6,750 bases of DNA from Selenomonas sp. (GTDB lineage Bacteria; Bacillota_C; Negativicutes; Selenomonadales; Selenomonadaceae), in NCBI GenBank assembly GCA_017940705.1, contig JAGAYB010000076.1:1-6750 (forward strand). Reading direction: 5' to 3'. Every line of letters begins with the position of its first letter. Positions within the stretch are counted from its first letter, which is position 1. Position numbers and translations under genes: made by a program. Below are positions 1 to 6,338 of this stretch, piece by piece. Below the pieces are notes generated by a model, which saw only the letters and a program-made list of their open reading frames with translations, did no database searches and was not told the DNA's origin.

Positions 1-783
1 TGCCGAAACACGGAATCTCTCAGCCTGCAGGTGCAGGACACAAGCCTTTTCCGAAACCGGCTTGCCGGCGACTAAGTCAGCTGTCACAGCCATCAGCTTA
101 TGCAGGCCGCATTTCTTGATTGCCAGCAGGTCAAGCCTGCCATCGGTGACAGAAACATCCTTAGCGACATTTTTCATACTGCCAACCACTGCGCTGTTAA
201 TGACCACAAACAGGAAGGCCTCCACCTCATGAAGCTGACCATCAGCCTCAATGCGCAGCGGCACCGCCCGGAACTTGGGAATTTCTCCGATTCCCTTCAG
301 ATAGTAGGCCATTTTGCCCAAGGCATTTTTCAGCCGGGCATCAACTTCATGGGCAATGGAAGTCATCATGCCGGCGCTGGCTACATTGATAAAATACTTG
401 TCACCGACACGGCCTAAATCCATCAGGCAGGTATCACCAGCGGCAATCTTGTCAAAATAGGCTTCCATATCCTCATTTATTTTCAGATAGGTCGCAAAAT
501 CATTTGAGGTACCGCTGCCGATAATTCCCAGCGGCAGCTTCAGTCCATTTTTGACGATGATATTTACACACTCATGAACAGTGCCATCACCGCCAGCCGC
601 CAGAATCCCCTGCGGCTGAACTTCCCGGACAAAGGCGGCAAAATCTTCATTGCCATCTTTTTTCGTCCGGTAGGGAATTATCAGGATATCACGCTTTTGA
701 AAGGCCTCAATAATCCAGTCCAATTTATTTTTGAAAGCTGCATGCCCCGAAACCGGATTATAAAACAATACCAGCTTTTGCAA
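1..783 (-). CDS. YegS/BmrU-type lipid kinase (diacylglycerol kinase catalytic domain), 3' end missing
   Basis: Likely an ATP-dependent lipid kinase of the diacylglycerol kinase/sphingosine kinase superfamily, acting at the cytoplasmic face of the membrane on diacylglycerol or a related lipid. Reading from a TTG at 783 gives 261 in-frame codons to the window edge without a stop. Visible motifs are NPVSG at residues 9-13 (the nucleotide-binding start of the fold), GGDGT at 64-68 (the family signature), and GSGTSNDFA at 89-97. Further on come a conserved ASAG segment and a TDGRLDLL segment typical of the C-terminal beta domain. Family members are usually about 290-310 residues, so some 30-50 residues lie beyond the left edge. 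The TTG start is chosen because AGGAGG sits 8 bases upstream and because it places NPVSG at the usual distance from the N terminus. The gene begins 3 bases after the flippase stop codon, so the two are surely one operon and probably translationally coupled. The exact lipid substrate cannot be told from sequence. Confidence 0.93.
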   Translation of the reverse strand, partial: MQKLVLFYNPVSGHAAFKNKLDWIIEAFQKRDILIIPYRTKKDGNEDFAAFVREVQPQGILAAGGDGTVHECVNIIVKNGLKLPLGIIGSGTSNDFATYLKINEDMEAYFDKIAAGDTCLMDLGRVGDKYFINVASAGMMTSIAHEVDARLKNALGKMAYYLKGIGEIPKFRAVPLRIEADGQLHEVEAFLFVVINSAVVGSMKNVAKDVSVTDGRLDLLAIKKCGLHKLMAVTADLVAGKPVSEKACVLHLQAERFRVSA

Positions 784-786
784 TGT

Positions 787-2463
787 TTACGCCTCCTGTT
801 TCTCTTCAGCCTTAAATACGCCGATTTTACGCAGGAATCTGATACCCACGCGGCCTATCATCGGCATGCGCTGCAGGTCTTCTTCCTTAAGGCCGCCCAC
901 CACGAGCATAACGGCAATGTACACAGCACAGCCAAAGAAAACTGCGCCAAAGGTGGATACTGCGCCTATCTGCCACCATGCCATGGTGAAATCGTAGAAG
1001 AAATACACCGCCACCGCCATAATCACCGCCGATACGATGGTTTTTAGCAACTGGGGAATTTCTATGCTGTAGCCAATGAATTTATAGATAAAAATAAGGT
1101 TGATAATGGCAGCCACACCCATATCAGCCGCTGTTGCCCAGGCAGCACCCATAATGCCCAGCCAGGGGACAGCCGTCAGTTCCCAGTTCAAAATGACTTT
1201 GGCTGCTGCCGCCAGTATCATGTTCACCATGGGAATTGTAGGATGGCCTAAGCCCTGCAGGATGCCTGTCGATACCTGATGCAGCCCCAGCAGGATAATA
1301 CTCACTGCGGAAATCATCACCGCCGGGCCAGCTCCCGGCGCATTGTAAATCAGCGAGGCAATCGGCGTTGCCAGCACAAAGACAATGACAAAGGCCGGAA
1401 AACATACGAAATTGGAAATACGCACAGAAGCCGCCGTCTGATTATAAACGCGTTTCATATCCTTTAAGGCCCGGGCTTCTGAAATCGCCGGCACAATGCT
1501 CATGGCCATGGAAGCTGTGATAATACAGGACAGATTTACCAGCGGCACAGCCATGCCCGTAAGGTAGCCAAACAACTCTGTAGCTTCATTAACGCTGTAA
1601 CCGGCTACCTCCAGACGCTGCGGCACAATCATCAAATCAAGATTGGATACCACCGGCAGCATAATGCTGGCGGCCGATACCGGCAGAGACAATTTAAAAA
1701 TCCGCTTGATAATTGACCAGACCGGCTCAGCTTCTTTACCCGGCAAGGGCTGCAAGTCACGGCCATAATCACGCTCAATGTCCTTATCCAGCTTCCAATG
1801 GAAGTAAACCAGCACCATAAGCCCCGTAACCGCACCGGCCAGAGCACCCAAAGAGGCACCGGCAGAAGCGTAGTCAAGCCCCCATGGCAGCAGCAATTCC
1901 GCCAGCAGAATCATGGTTATTACCCGAAAAATCTGCTCCACAATCTGGGATACAGCCGTCGGCGTCATGCGCTGCCAGCCTTGCAGATAACCACGGGAAC
2001 TTGCCAAAAGGGTAACAAAGAACACCGTCGGTGCCAGCACCACTATGGATTTATAGGCACGGGCATCACGGACAAACTGCCAGTCGATGAGCCAGTCAGC
2101 GGCAAAATAGGTCAGGAAAGAAAAAAGCAGACCTGTTGCCAGCATCAGCGCCATGGAGATATGGAACACCCTTTTAGCCCCATAGATATCCTTTAAGGCC
2201 ACCCGTTCTGCCGTGATGATGGAAATTGCCACCGGCACACCTGCCTGAGATACGGTCATGGCAAAGAAATAAATCGGGAAGGCCATCTGATAAAGACCGA
2301 TACCTTCGCCTCCCAGGATACGGGAAACAAAAATCCAGTTCAAGGAGCCGATAACCTTCACCACGAAACCTGCCACCGTCAGGATAAAGGTTCCTTTAAG
2401 GAAGGATTCCCCCTTGCTGGATTTTTTTTCATTTGTTACTTCCTGCTTACTAATGAGAAACAC
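787..2463 (-). CDS. SpoVB/MurJ-like polysaccharide or lipid-linked precursor flippase (MOP superfamily)
   Basis: A polytopic membrane protein of the polysaccharide biosynthesis/oligosaccharidyl-lipid flippase branch (COG2244 type), of up to 558 residues with many hydrophobic segments, as expected for a 14-helix MOP transporter. The N-terminal part reads FLKGTFILTVAGFVVKVIG, followed by a SRILGGEGIGLYQMA-type segment and a GVPVAIS motif. In my memory these resemble Bacillus SpoVB more than YtgP/MurJ. Members flip lipid-linked cell-wall or polysaccharide precursors across the cytoplasmic membrane; which substrate applies here is not visible. A sporulation role should not be assumed from the family name. 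The C terminus is short, charged and cytosolic-looking. It is the first gene of a two-gene operon with the lipid kinase, preceded by a good promoter at 2531-2559. The start is uncertain. The GTG at 2463 is the most upstream in-frame start (a TAG lies two codons before it) but has no properly spaced Shine-Dalgarno. A well-spaced Shine-Dalgarno and ATG at 2432 lie in another frame, just before a run of eight A. Confidence 0.9.
   Translation of the reverse strand: MFLISKQEVTNEKKSSKGESFLKGTFILTVAGFVVKVIGSLNWIFVSRILGGEGIGLYQMAFPIYFFAMTVSQAGVPVAISIITAERVALKDIYGAKRVFHISMALMLATGLLFSFLTYFAADWLIDWQFVRDARAYKSIVVLAPTVFFVTLLASSRGYLQGWQRMTPTAVSQIVEQIFRVITMILLAELLLPWGLDYASAGASLGALAGAVTGLMVLVYFHWKLDKDIERDYGRDLQPLPGKEAEPVWSIIKRIFKLSLPVSAASIMLPVVSNLDLMIVPQRLEVAGYSVNEATELFGYLTGMAVPLVNLSCIITASMAMSIVPAISEARALKDMKRVYNQTAASVRISNFVCFPAFVIVFVLATPIASLIYNAPGAGPAVMISAVSIILLGLHQVSTGILQGLGHPTIPMVNMILAAAAKVILNWELTAVPWLGIMGAAWATAADMGVAAIINLIFIYKFIGYSIEIPQLLKTIVSAVIMAVAVYFFYDFTMAWWQIGAVSTFGAVFFGCAVYIAVMLVVGGLKEEDLQRMPMIGRVGIRFLRKIGVFKAEEKQEA
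792..797 (-). promoter_or_regulatory. Ribosome binding site AGGAGG for the lipid kinase
   Basis: On the minus strand AGGAGG lies 8 bases before the TTG at 783, inside the last codons of the upstream flippase gene (Gln-Glu-Ala-stop). It is a near-perfect Shine-Dalgarno sequence. It decides in favour of the TTG start, because no ATG or GTG exists nearby in this frame. Confidence 0.85.
2422..2444 (-). promoter_or_regulatory. Shine-Dalgarno, out-of-frame ATG and A8 run at the flippase start
   Basis: On the minus strand AGGAAGT (2444-2438) is followed after 5 bases by ATG (2432-2430) and then by eight consecutive A (2429-2422). This looks like a proper translation start, but its frame differs from the flippase frame. 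Nine A in place of eight would make ATG-AAA-AAA-AAA-TCC read straight into the flippase. Three explanations are possible: a sequence error in the homopolymer, slippage by polymerase on the A8 run, or a decoy with the GTG at 2463 as the true start. Confidence 0.45.
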
Positions 2464-2478
2464 CGCCTATATGTCACA

Positions 2479-2496
2479 GGCACGGCATGCCGTGCC
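2479..2496. repeat. 18-base perfect palindrome in the flippase 5' leader
   Basis: GGCACGGCATGCCGTGCC equals its own reverse complement over all 18 bases. It lies between the predicted flippase transcription start (about 2524) and the start codon. It could be a two-fold symmetric operator bound by a dimeric regulator or, in the RNA, a hairpin with a 7-base GC-rich stem and a CAUG loop. No T run follows on either strand, so it is not an intrinsic terminator. It is GC-rich in an otherwise AT-rich intergenic region. Confidence 0.75.
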
Positions 2497-2530
2497 CAAA
2501 ATAATCTGCCGCACTAATCGCAACGTATGA

Positions 2531-2559
2531 ATTATACCACACATTCCTCTCCTTATCCA
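2531..2559 (-). promoter_or_regulatory. Sigma-A-type promoter for the flippase-lipid kinase operon
   Basis: On the minus strand TGGATA (2559-2554, 4 of 6 to TTGACA) is followed by exactly 17 bases and then TATAAT (2536-2531, perfect). TGG precedes the -10 box, giving an extended -10 element (TGnTATAAT). Transcription would begin near 2524, leaving a leader of about 60-90 bases that includes the 18-base palindrome. Confidence 0.7.
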
Positions 2560-2615
2560 TAGCGAATAAAGGAAATCTATACGGTTGCATAATCACTATA
2601 ATTTTGCAGGAAATT

Positions 2616-2642
2616 TAATTATTGGTGCCGAATTGCCGATAT
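2616..2642 (+). promoter_or_regulatory. Sigma-28 (FliA/SigD) flagellar promoter
   Basis: TAAT (2616-2619, 3 of 4 to the TAAA consensus), 15 bases, then GCCGATAT (2635-2642). The second half matches the flagellar sigma consensus, known as GCCGATAA in enterics and CCGATAT in Bacillus. The start of transcription would be near 2649, leaving a leader of about 55 bases before the flagellin. Element order, spacing and position directly before a flagellin gene all agree, so the flagellin is expected to be a late-class gene expressed after hook completion. Confidence 0.85.
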
Positions 2643-2692
2643 ATTATAAGAATTATTGTTTTTTTACCGCTTCCCTATAATCTAGCAATATT

Positions 2693-2700
2693 GAGGTGAT
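2693..2700 (+). promoter_or_regulatory. Strong ribosome binding site for the flagellin GTG start
   Basis: GAGGTGAT matches the extended complement of the 16S rRNA 3' end over 8 bases, with 5 bases to the GTG at 2706. It supports the GTG rather than the first internal ATG (residue 11), whose use would remove the conserved N-terminal export and D0 segment. Confidence 0.85.
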
Positions 2701-2705
2701 GCATT

Positions 2706-5700
2706 GTGAACATTTTGAACAACGAACTTACGACTATGTCATTAGGAGCACTAAACAAAAACATATCACAAGCTGCCACTCGATTGGCAAAACTTGCGTC
2801 TGGTGCGAAAATAAATGGAGCGTCAGACGGAGCATCTGATTTTGCTATATCTAGAAAAATGCAAATCCGCATTCGTGCTCTTGAGCAGGATTCAGCCAAT
2901 GTTCACAATGGCATGGCCTTGTTAAACGTGGCTATGGGTGGTGTGCAGGAACAAATCAACCTAATGAAGACTGTCAAGGAACGCGTCCTTGATGCCGCCA
3001 ACGACACTAACACAGATTCAGACCGCCTTACGATTCAAAAGGAAATCAATAGCTGCTTTGAAAACATCGACCAAATCGCTTGTGAATCTGCCGATTACAA
3101 CAGACGTAAGGTTCTTTTGGGCGGCAATCATTATGATTGGATGATGACTTGGCAAATAAATGATGATGCCGAAATGCTTCCCGATAGTGACATGAACATC
3201 GTTGCCGATGTCCATGATACTCTTGATAACATCAGCGGTCCCTTTGATCTGTTTCAAGAATACAAGATTGAACGTACAAATATTGATAAGCTCGGTATTC
3301 CTGCTGTGCCAGTTTATGGCAGCAGCGGCTATTTCTCCGGTGGTGCCTCTGGTAATCCCAACCATATAATGGTTGACTTCTCCCCCTATGCCAGTGCAGC
3401 CGCACTAAATAATATCGGTTTTTCCGTAGGTGGGCAAAACTTTGTTTTGAGTACAGATCCTGCTGCTGTTTACAAGCCTGGATATACAAAAATTGATATA
3501 AGTGATTGCAGCAGTACCGAGGATGTCGCCACTAAGGTTTCTTCATCAATATATTCAAAAGTAACCGCTACATCTTCTGGAAACATTGTCACATTTGCTA
3601 CCACAGAAAATTTATATGCCGCTACCAGTAATAATACTACGGTGACAGGTACAGGCTATACAGGCTATTCGGACAGAATAAAAACCTCTGATGGCACCCC
3701 ATCTCAGCCAGCCCAAGATGCCTGGGATGAAGAAGTTCCCGTATATGACTATACAGATCACACAGTTACTGCTGCCAGCACAGGTGCTTTTACACCTAAC
3801 GCCTTCCTATCCGGCGGTGTGGATGCCTTTCACAATCCTTATGCAAGTGATGTAGATGCTTCCGCCAGTACTCCTGCCATTGATGCTTCTATGCAGCGCA
3901 ACATATCTGGTGCTGCCAGCGGCAGCGGCTTCACGATCCATGGCTCAAGCGGTCAAACTGTCAATGTAATACTGGTTGACGGCACTAGCGACCTCACACC
4001 ATATACAGATGATGATGGAATAACCTATCCTAATGTGTATCAAGTTGGCAAAAGTGCCACTTGGAGTGGATCACTGGCAGGTTTAGCTGTTAGTGTTGGC
4101 GGAGGCAACATAACATTTACTGCCTCCGGCCTCGGTGTCAAGGGAAATTCCTGTTATGTATCGGATGGCTTCAGCTCAACATATACCACTAAAGAGCAAA
4201 CTGGCATCACTACAGTTCACCACGACGCTACCAGTGCTGTTGCAGGAACGCCCCCCACATATACTGACGTATATTATACCGGTGTTACGGCACTGTCTAA
4301 CGAACTTAATGACACCACTGTCATTGATAATCTAAAAGATGGTACTGATGCCACTAATGCCACTTATACCATCGACCTTTCCAGCTATGCCGACAGTACA
4401 AGTTCAACTGATTTGGAAGCCCTCATCGCCGACCTTTACGGAAAGGCCCTTACTTATACCTATGCAAATTCGTATGAATTTATTGATTCAGCAGTATTAG
4501 GCTTAGGCACAGAATCAAAATTTGGTACCAGTACTGTAAAAATTGACCTAAATGACCTGCGTACAGCTGTTTCCAGCGGTACACCTATAGCCGAAGCTGC
4601 TGCAAACCTTCTGACAGGTACGCTTGCTCGTTCTGAAAGCATTACTGACGGTGACAAAATTACAGGTGTCAAACTGACTTCTGTCCTGCCAGGTACTTAC
4701 GGCAACACTGAAAACATTTACGGCAGTAAAGGTACATTGAGGTCTTATCATATGGATTTTGGCAGCTACATAGCAGACAATGGTATCACCCTCCCCAATG
4801 ACTTATATGGCAAAGGTTTTCGAGTTTACTGCCCTACTGACAGTGTGGAATGGTTTAATTTCATGTTCATGCCCAATATGGAGGAAAGTGAATACTCTGA
4901 TTACCGCCCTGAAAGCGGTACCGACTCCCTAACCATAAAAAGCCTGCTAATTGATATTTCCAAAGCAACAGATGCCGCCTCCCTTGTATCAACAATATAT
5001 GAACAGGCGGAATCTATTCTTACAGGTGCAACTGTCCCTGAATACGGTTTAAATACTAATTACAACCATCATTTACGCGTAGCCGCTAACCCTAATTCTG
5101 GGGAGCTTATTCTCTATGATGACAGACGATATACCATCAACTACCCTCGCGATGACATCGACCATATTCCCGGAAATGACCGCAAATTTTATCCAGATTT
5201 GCAGGAAGCCGGAGAGAAAATAGCCGATGGTGCATACGATAATGTACAGCTTACCATGCGAGAACTTTACTGTGAAGATATTATCATCCATCACACTGAC
5301 AAGGCCAACATGAATATCCACTTAAAGATTCCCCGTACTACCATCGACCATGTATTAGGGTTTGATCCCAGTAAAACTGATTTATCCAGCTATAATGTGC
5401 TTTCCAAGAAAAAACGTGACTGGTTGCTTGGCGACAAAAACAGCCGTGGCATCATTGACCGCGGCATTCAATACCTGACTGATGCCCAAACATTGCTAGG
5501 CGCGCAATACAATCATTTAGAATCTGCCAGCAGTAATATAACCACCACCCAAGAAAATACAATCAAAAGTGAGTCTACCATAAACGATGCTGACATGGCA
5601 CGCGAAGCGCTGGAACACGCCAAATATCAAATTCTTTCCCAATCCAGTCAAGCTATGCTTGCCCAAGCAAACCAAACAGCCAGCAGTGTTCTTAACCTGC

Positions 5701-5708
5701 TACAATAA
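2706..5708 (+). CDS. Giant flagellin (1000 residues) with a large variable insert
   Basis: Subunit of the flagellar filament, exported through the flagellar type III apparatus and polymerised at the filament tip. Residues 1 to about 140 are the N-terminal D0/D1 helices: LASGAKINGASDGASDFAIS at 31-50 corresponds to the usual SSGxRINSAxDDAAGxAI, and NDTNTDSDRLTIQKEI follows at 99-114. Residues about 846-1000 are the C-terminal D1/D0: LGAQYNHLE is the usual LGAxQNRLE with Arg replaced by His, then a DADMAREA segment and an AQANQTASSVLNLL end close to FliC's AQANQVPQNVLSLL. The roughly 700 residues between are rich in Ser, Thr, Asp, Gly and Tyr and beta-strand-like. Part resembles Flagellin_IN-type modules, and residues 682-800 resemble inserts I recall from large clostridial flagellins. 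Usual flagellins are about 270-550 residues. Oddities: six cysteines (117, 126, 268, 483, 709, 856). No HExxH zinc-protease motif is present, so it is not a flagellinolysin. Single-gene unit: sigma-28 promoter before, hairpin terminator after. Surface O-glycosylation is plausible but not shown. Confidence 0.95.
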   Translation: MNILNNELTTMSLGALNKNISQAATRLAKLASGAKINGASDGASDFAISRKMQIRIRALEQDSANVHNGMALLNVAMGGVQEQINLMKTVKERVLDAANDTNTDSDRLTIQKEINSCFENIDQIACESADYNRRKVLLGGNHYDWMMTWQINDDAEMLPDSDMNIVADVHDTLDNISGPFDLFQEYKIERTNIDKLGIPAVPVYGSSGYFSGGASGNPNHIMVDFSPYASAAALNNIGFSVGGQNFVLSTDPAAVYKPGYTKIDISDCSSTEDVATKVSSSIYSKVTATSSGNIVTFATTENLYAATSNNTTVTGTGYTGYSDRIKTSDGTPSQPAQDAWDEEVPVYDYTDHTVTAASTGAFTPNAFLSGGVDAFHNPYASDVDASASTPAIDASMQRNISGAASGSGFTIHGSSGQTVNVILVDGTSDLTPYTDDDGITYPNVYQVGKSATWSGSLAGLAVSVGGGNITFTASGLGVKGNSCYVSDGFSSTYTTKEQTGITTVHHDATSAVAGTPPTYTDVYYTGVTALSNELNDTTVIDNLKDGTDATNATYTIDLSSYADSTSSTDLEALIADLYGKALTYTYANSYEFIDSAVLGLGTESKFGTSTVKIDLNDLRTAVSSGTPIAEAAANLLTGTLARSESITDGDKITGVKLTSVLPGTYGNTENIYGSKGTLRSYHMDFGSYIADNGITLPNDLYGKGFRVYCPTDSVEWFNFMFMPNMEESEYSDYRPESGTDSLTIKSLLIDISKATDAASLVSTIYEQAESILTGATVPEYGLNTNYNHHLRVAANPNSGELILYDDRRYTINYPRDDIDHIPGNDRKFYPDLQEAGEKIADGAYDNVQLTMRELYCEDIIIHHTDKANMNIHLKIPRTTIDHVLGFDPSKTDLSSYNVLSKKKRDWLLGDKNSRGIIDRGIQYLTDAQTLLGAQYNHLESASSNITTTQENTIKSESTINDADMAREALEHAKYQILSQSSQAMLAQANQTASSVLNLLQ

Positions 5709-5720
5709 AAGCAATACGAA

Positions 5721-5747
5721 AAAAGGGGGCTATAAAGGCTCCCTTTT
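5721..5747. terminator. Hairpin terminator between convergent flagellin and UDG-like genes
   Basis: The arms are AAAAGGGGGC (5721-5730) and GCTCCCTTTT preceded by G (5738-5747), forming a 10-base stem with one G-T pair around the loop TATAAAG. On the plus strand the T run is the end of the stem itself. On the minus strand the stem is followed by six T in all (from 5724 down to 5719), so it should work well for the minus-strand gene too. It starts 12 bases after the flagellin stop. Its right arm overlaps the stop codon of the convergent gene. Confidence 0.85.
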
Positions 5748-6321
5748 AGTGTTTTATGCACCTTTGCAACACATTATTTATGCCCTCAATATATATTTCG
5801 TACTGATTGGGACGTGATTTCTCCAGCATAGCAGGATGTGATACTGGTATATAGCCAATCTCTTTGTGCCAATATATATCAAAATACACCCCATTCCACT
5901 TCTTAAAACGCAATCCCAGTAAGGACATCACCGGCAAATAGGCATTATGTCCCAGTAGCAACACAGCTTTAGGCTGCAATTCATCTATCTCCTCGCACAG
6001 ATGCCTAAAGCAATTTCTCAGTTCATAACTAAATGGCTTACGAATCATCCCATTTAATAGCGGCACACATTTCAATAGATACGTATAGTAAAAATCATAA
6101 CCATTTTTTTGCATCTCTTCCATCGCTGGACGCAACAATTCTTTAATTGGAAAGCACTTACCTGAGCCACTATCTGTCATTTCCTTTTCGGGCAGCTTAT
6201 GTGCAGCAAAATCCACACACATAATCAGATTATCATTAAATGGGACTTTATCCACTATTGGCTGCTGATTTTTCCGTATTCCGCATTCACGGCAGGATAT
6301 TATTTGTTTCATCATTCCCAT
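5746..6321 (-). CDS. Uracil-DNA glycosylase superfamily protein (family 4-like, degenerate active-site motif)
   Basis: A cytoplasmic protein of 191 residues from the chosen ATG, close to the usual 190-220 of family 4 uracil-DNA glycosylases. Residues C10 and C13 (CREC), C85 (in YLLKCVP) and C104 (in ELRNCFRHL) have the order and spacing of the four iron-sulfur ligands in that family. KPFSYELRNC followed by PKAVLLLGHNA at 117-127 matches the family's (E/L)xxC...PkvIvxLGxxA region. HPA at 162-164 sits where the second active-site motif (HP[SA]) is expected. The first motif, normally GEAPGxxE, is not recognisable: the equivalent stretch reads VDFAAHKLPE (36-45), followed by GSGKCFP where GxPFVG is usual. 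So the fold is likely, but uracil excision is doubtful; it may be a relative with another substrate. The ATG at 6321 is preferred over the GTG at 6327 because AGGAAG lies 8 bases before it. Probably co-transcribed with the MATE gene 17 bases upstream. Confidence 0.75.
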   Translation of the reverse strand: MGMMKQIISCRECGIRKNQQPIVDKVPFNDNLIMCVDFAAHKLPEKEMTDSGSGKCFPIKELLRPAMEEMQKNGYDFYYTYLLKCVPLLNGMIRKPFSYELRNCFRHLCEEIDELQPKAVLLLGHNAYLPVMSLLGLRFKKWNGVYFDIYWHKEIGYIPVSHPAMLEKSRPNQYEIYIEGINNVLQRCIKH

Positions 6322-6329
6322 AAACACAG

Positions 6330-6335
6330 CTTCCT
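6330..6335 (-). promoter_or_regulatory. Ribosome binding site AGGAAG for the UDG-like gene
   Basis: AGGAAG on the minus strand lies 8 bases before the ATG at 6321 and only 2 bases before the alternative GTG at 6327, so it selects the ATG. It lies in the short gap after the MATE stop codon. Confidence 0.65.
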
Positions 6336-6338
6336 AAC

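Noticed and set aside
574..1047. Open frame on the plus strand opposite the kinase and flippase ends
   Set aside because: It is antisense to two well-recognised genes, its product has no recognisable domain, and its composition is that of a reverse-frame shadow.
1798..2196. Open frame on the plus strand inside the flippase gene
   Set aside because: Product is low-complexity, rich in Gln, His and Arg, typical of antisense reading of a membrane protein gene.
2597..2602. Another TATAAT on the plus strand in the divergent region
   Set aside because: No acceptable -35 element at 16-18 bases and no TGn extension; such matches are expected by chance in AT-rich spacer.
2651..2666. T7 run in the flagellin leader as a possible attenuator
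   Set aside because: No stable GC-containing hairpin precedes it; the upstream bases are nearly all A and T.
2676..2681. Perfect TATAAT on the plus strand shortly before the flagellin
   Set aside because: The best -35 candidate 17 bases upstream (TTATTG) is poor, and transcription would start almost at the ribosome binding site. The sigma-28 promoter upstream explains the gene better.
2464..2705. Riboswitch or small RNA gene in the divergent intergenic region
   Set aside because: Only about 240 bases, fully accounted for by two promoters and a palindrome; no conserved riboswitch core or paired terminator is visible.
3018..3365. Open frame on the minus strand inside the flagellin
   Set aside because: No recognisable product and no ribosome binding support noted; the plus strand encodes the clear flagellin D1 region.
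2706..5708. Flagellinolysin (protease-bearing flagellin) for the large insert
   Set aside because: I searched the translated insert for HExxH and found none; HH pairs occur (for example near residues 862-863) but without the motif.
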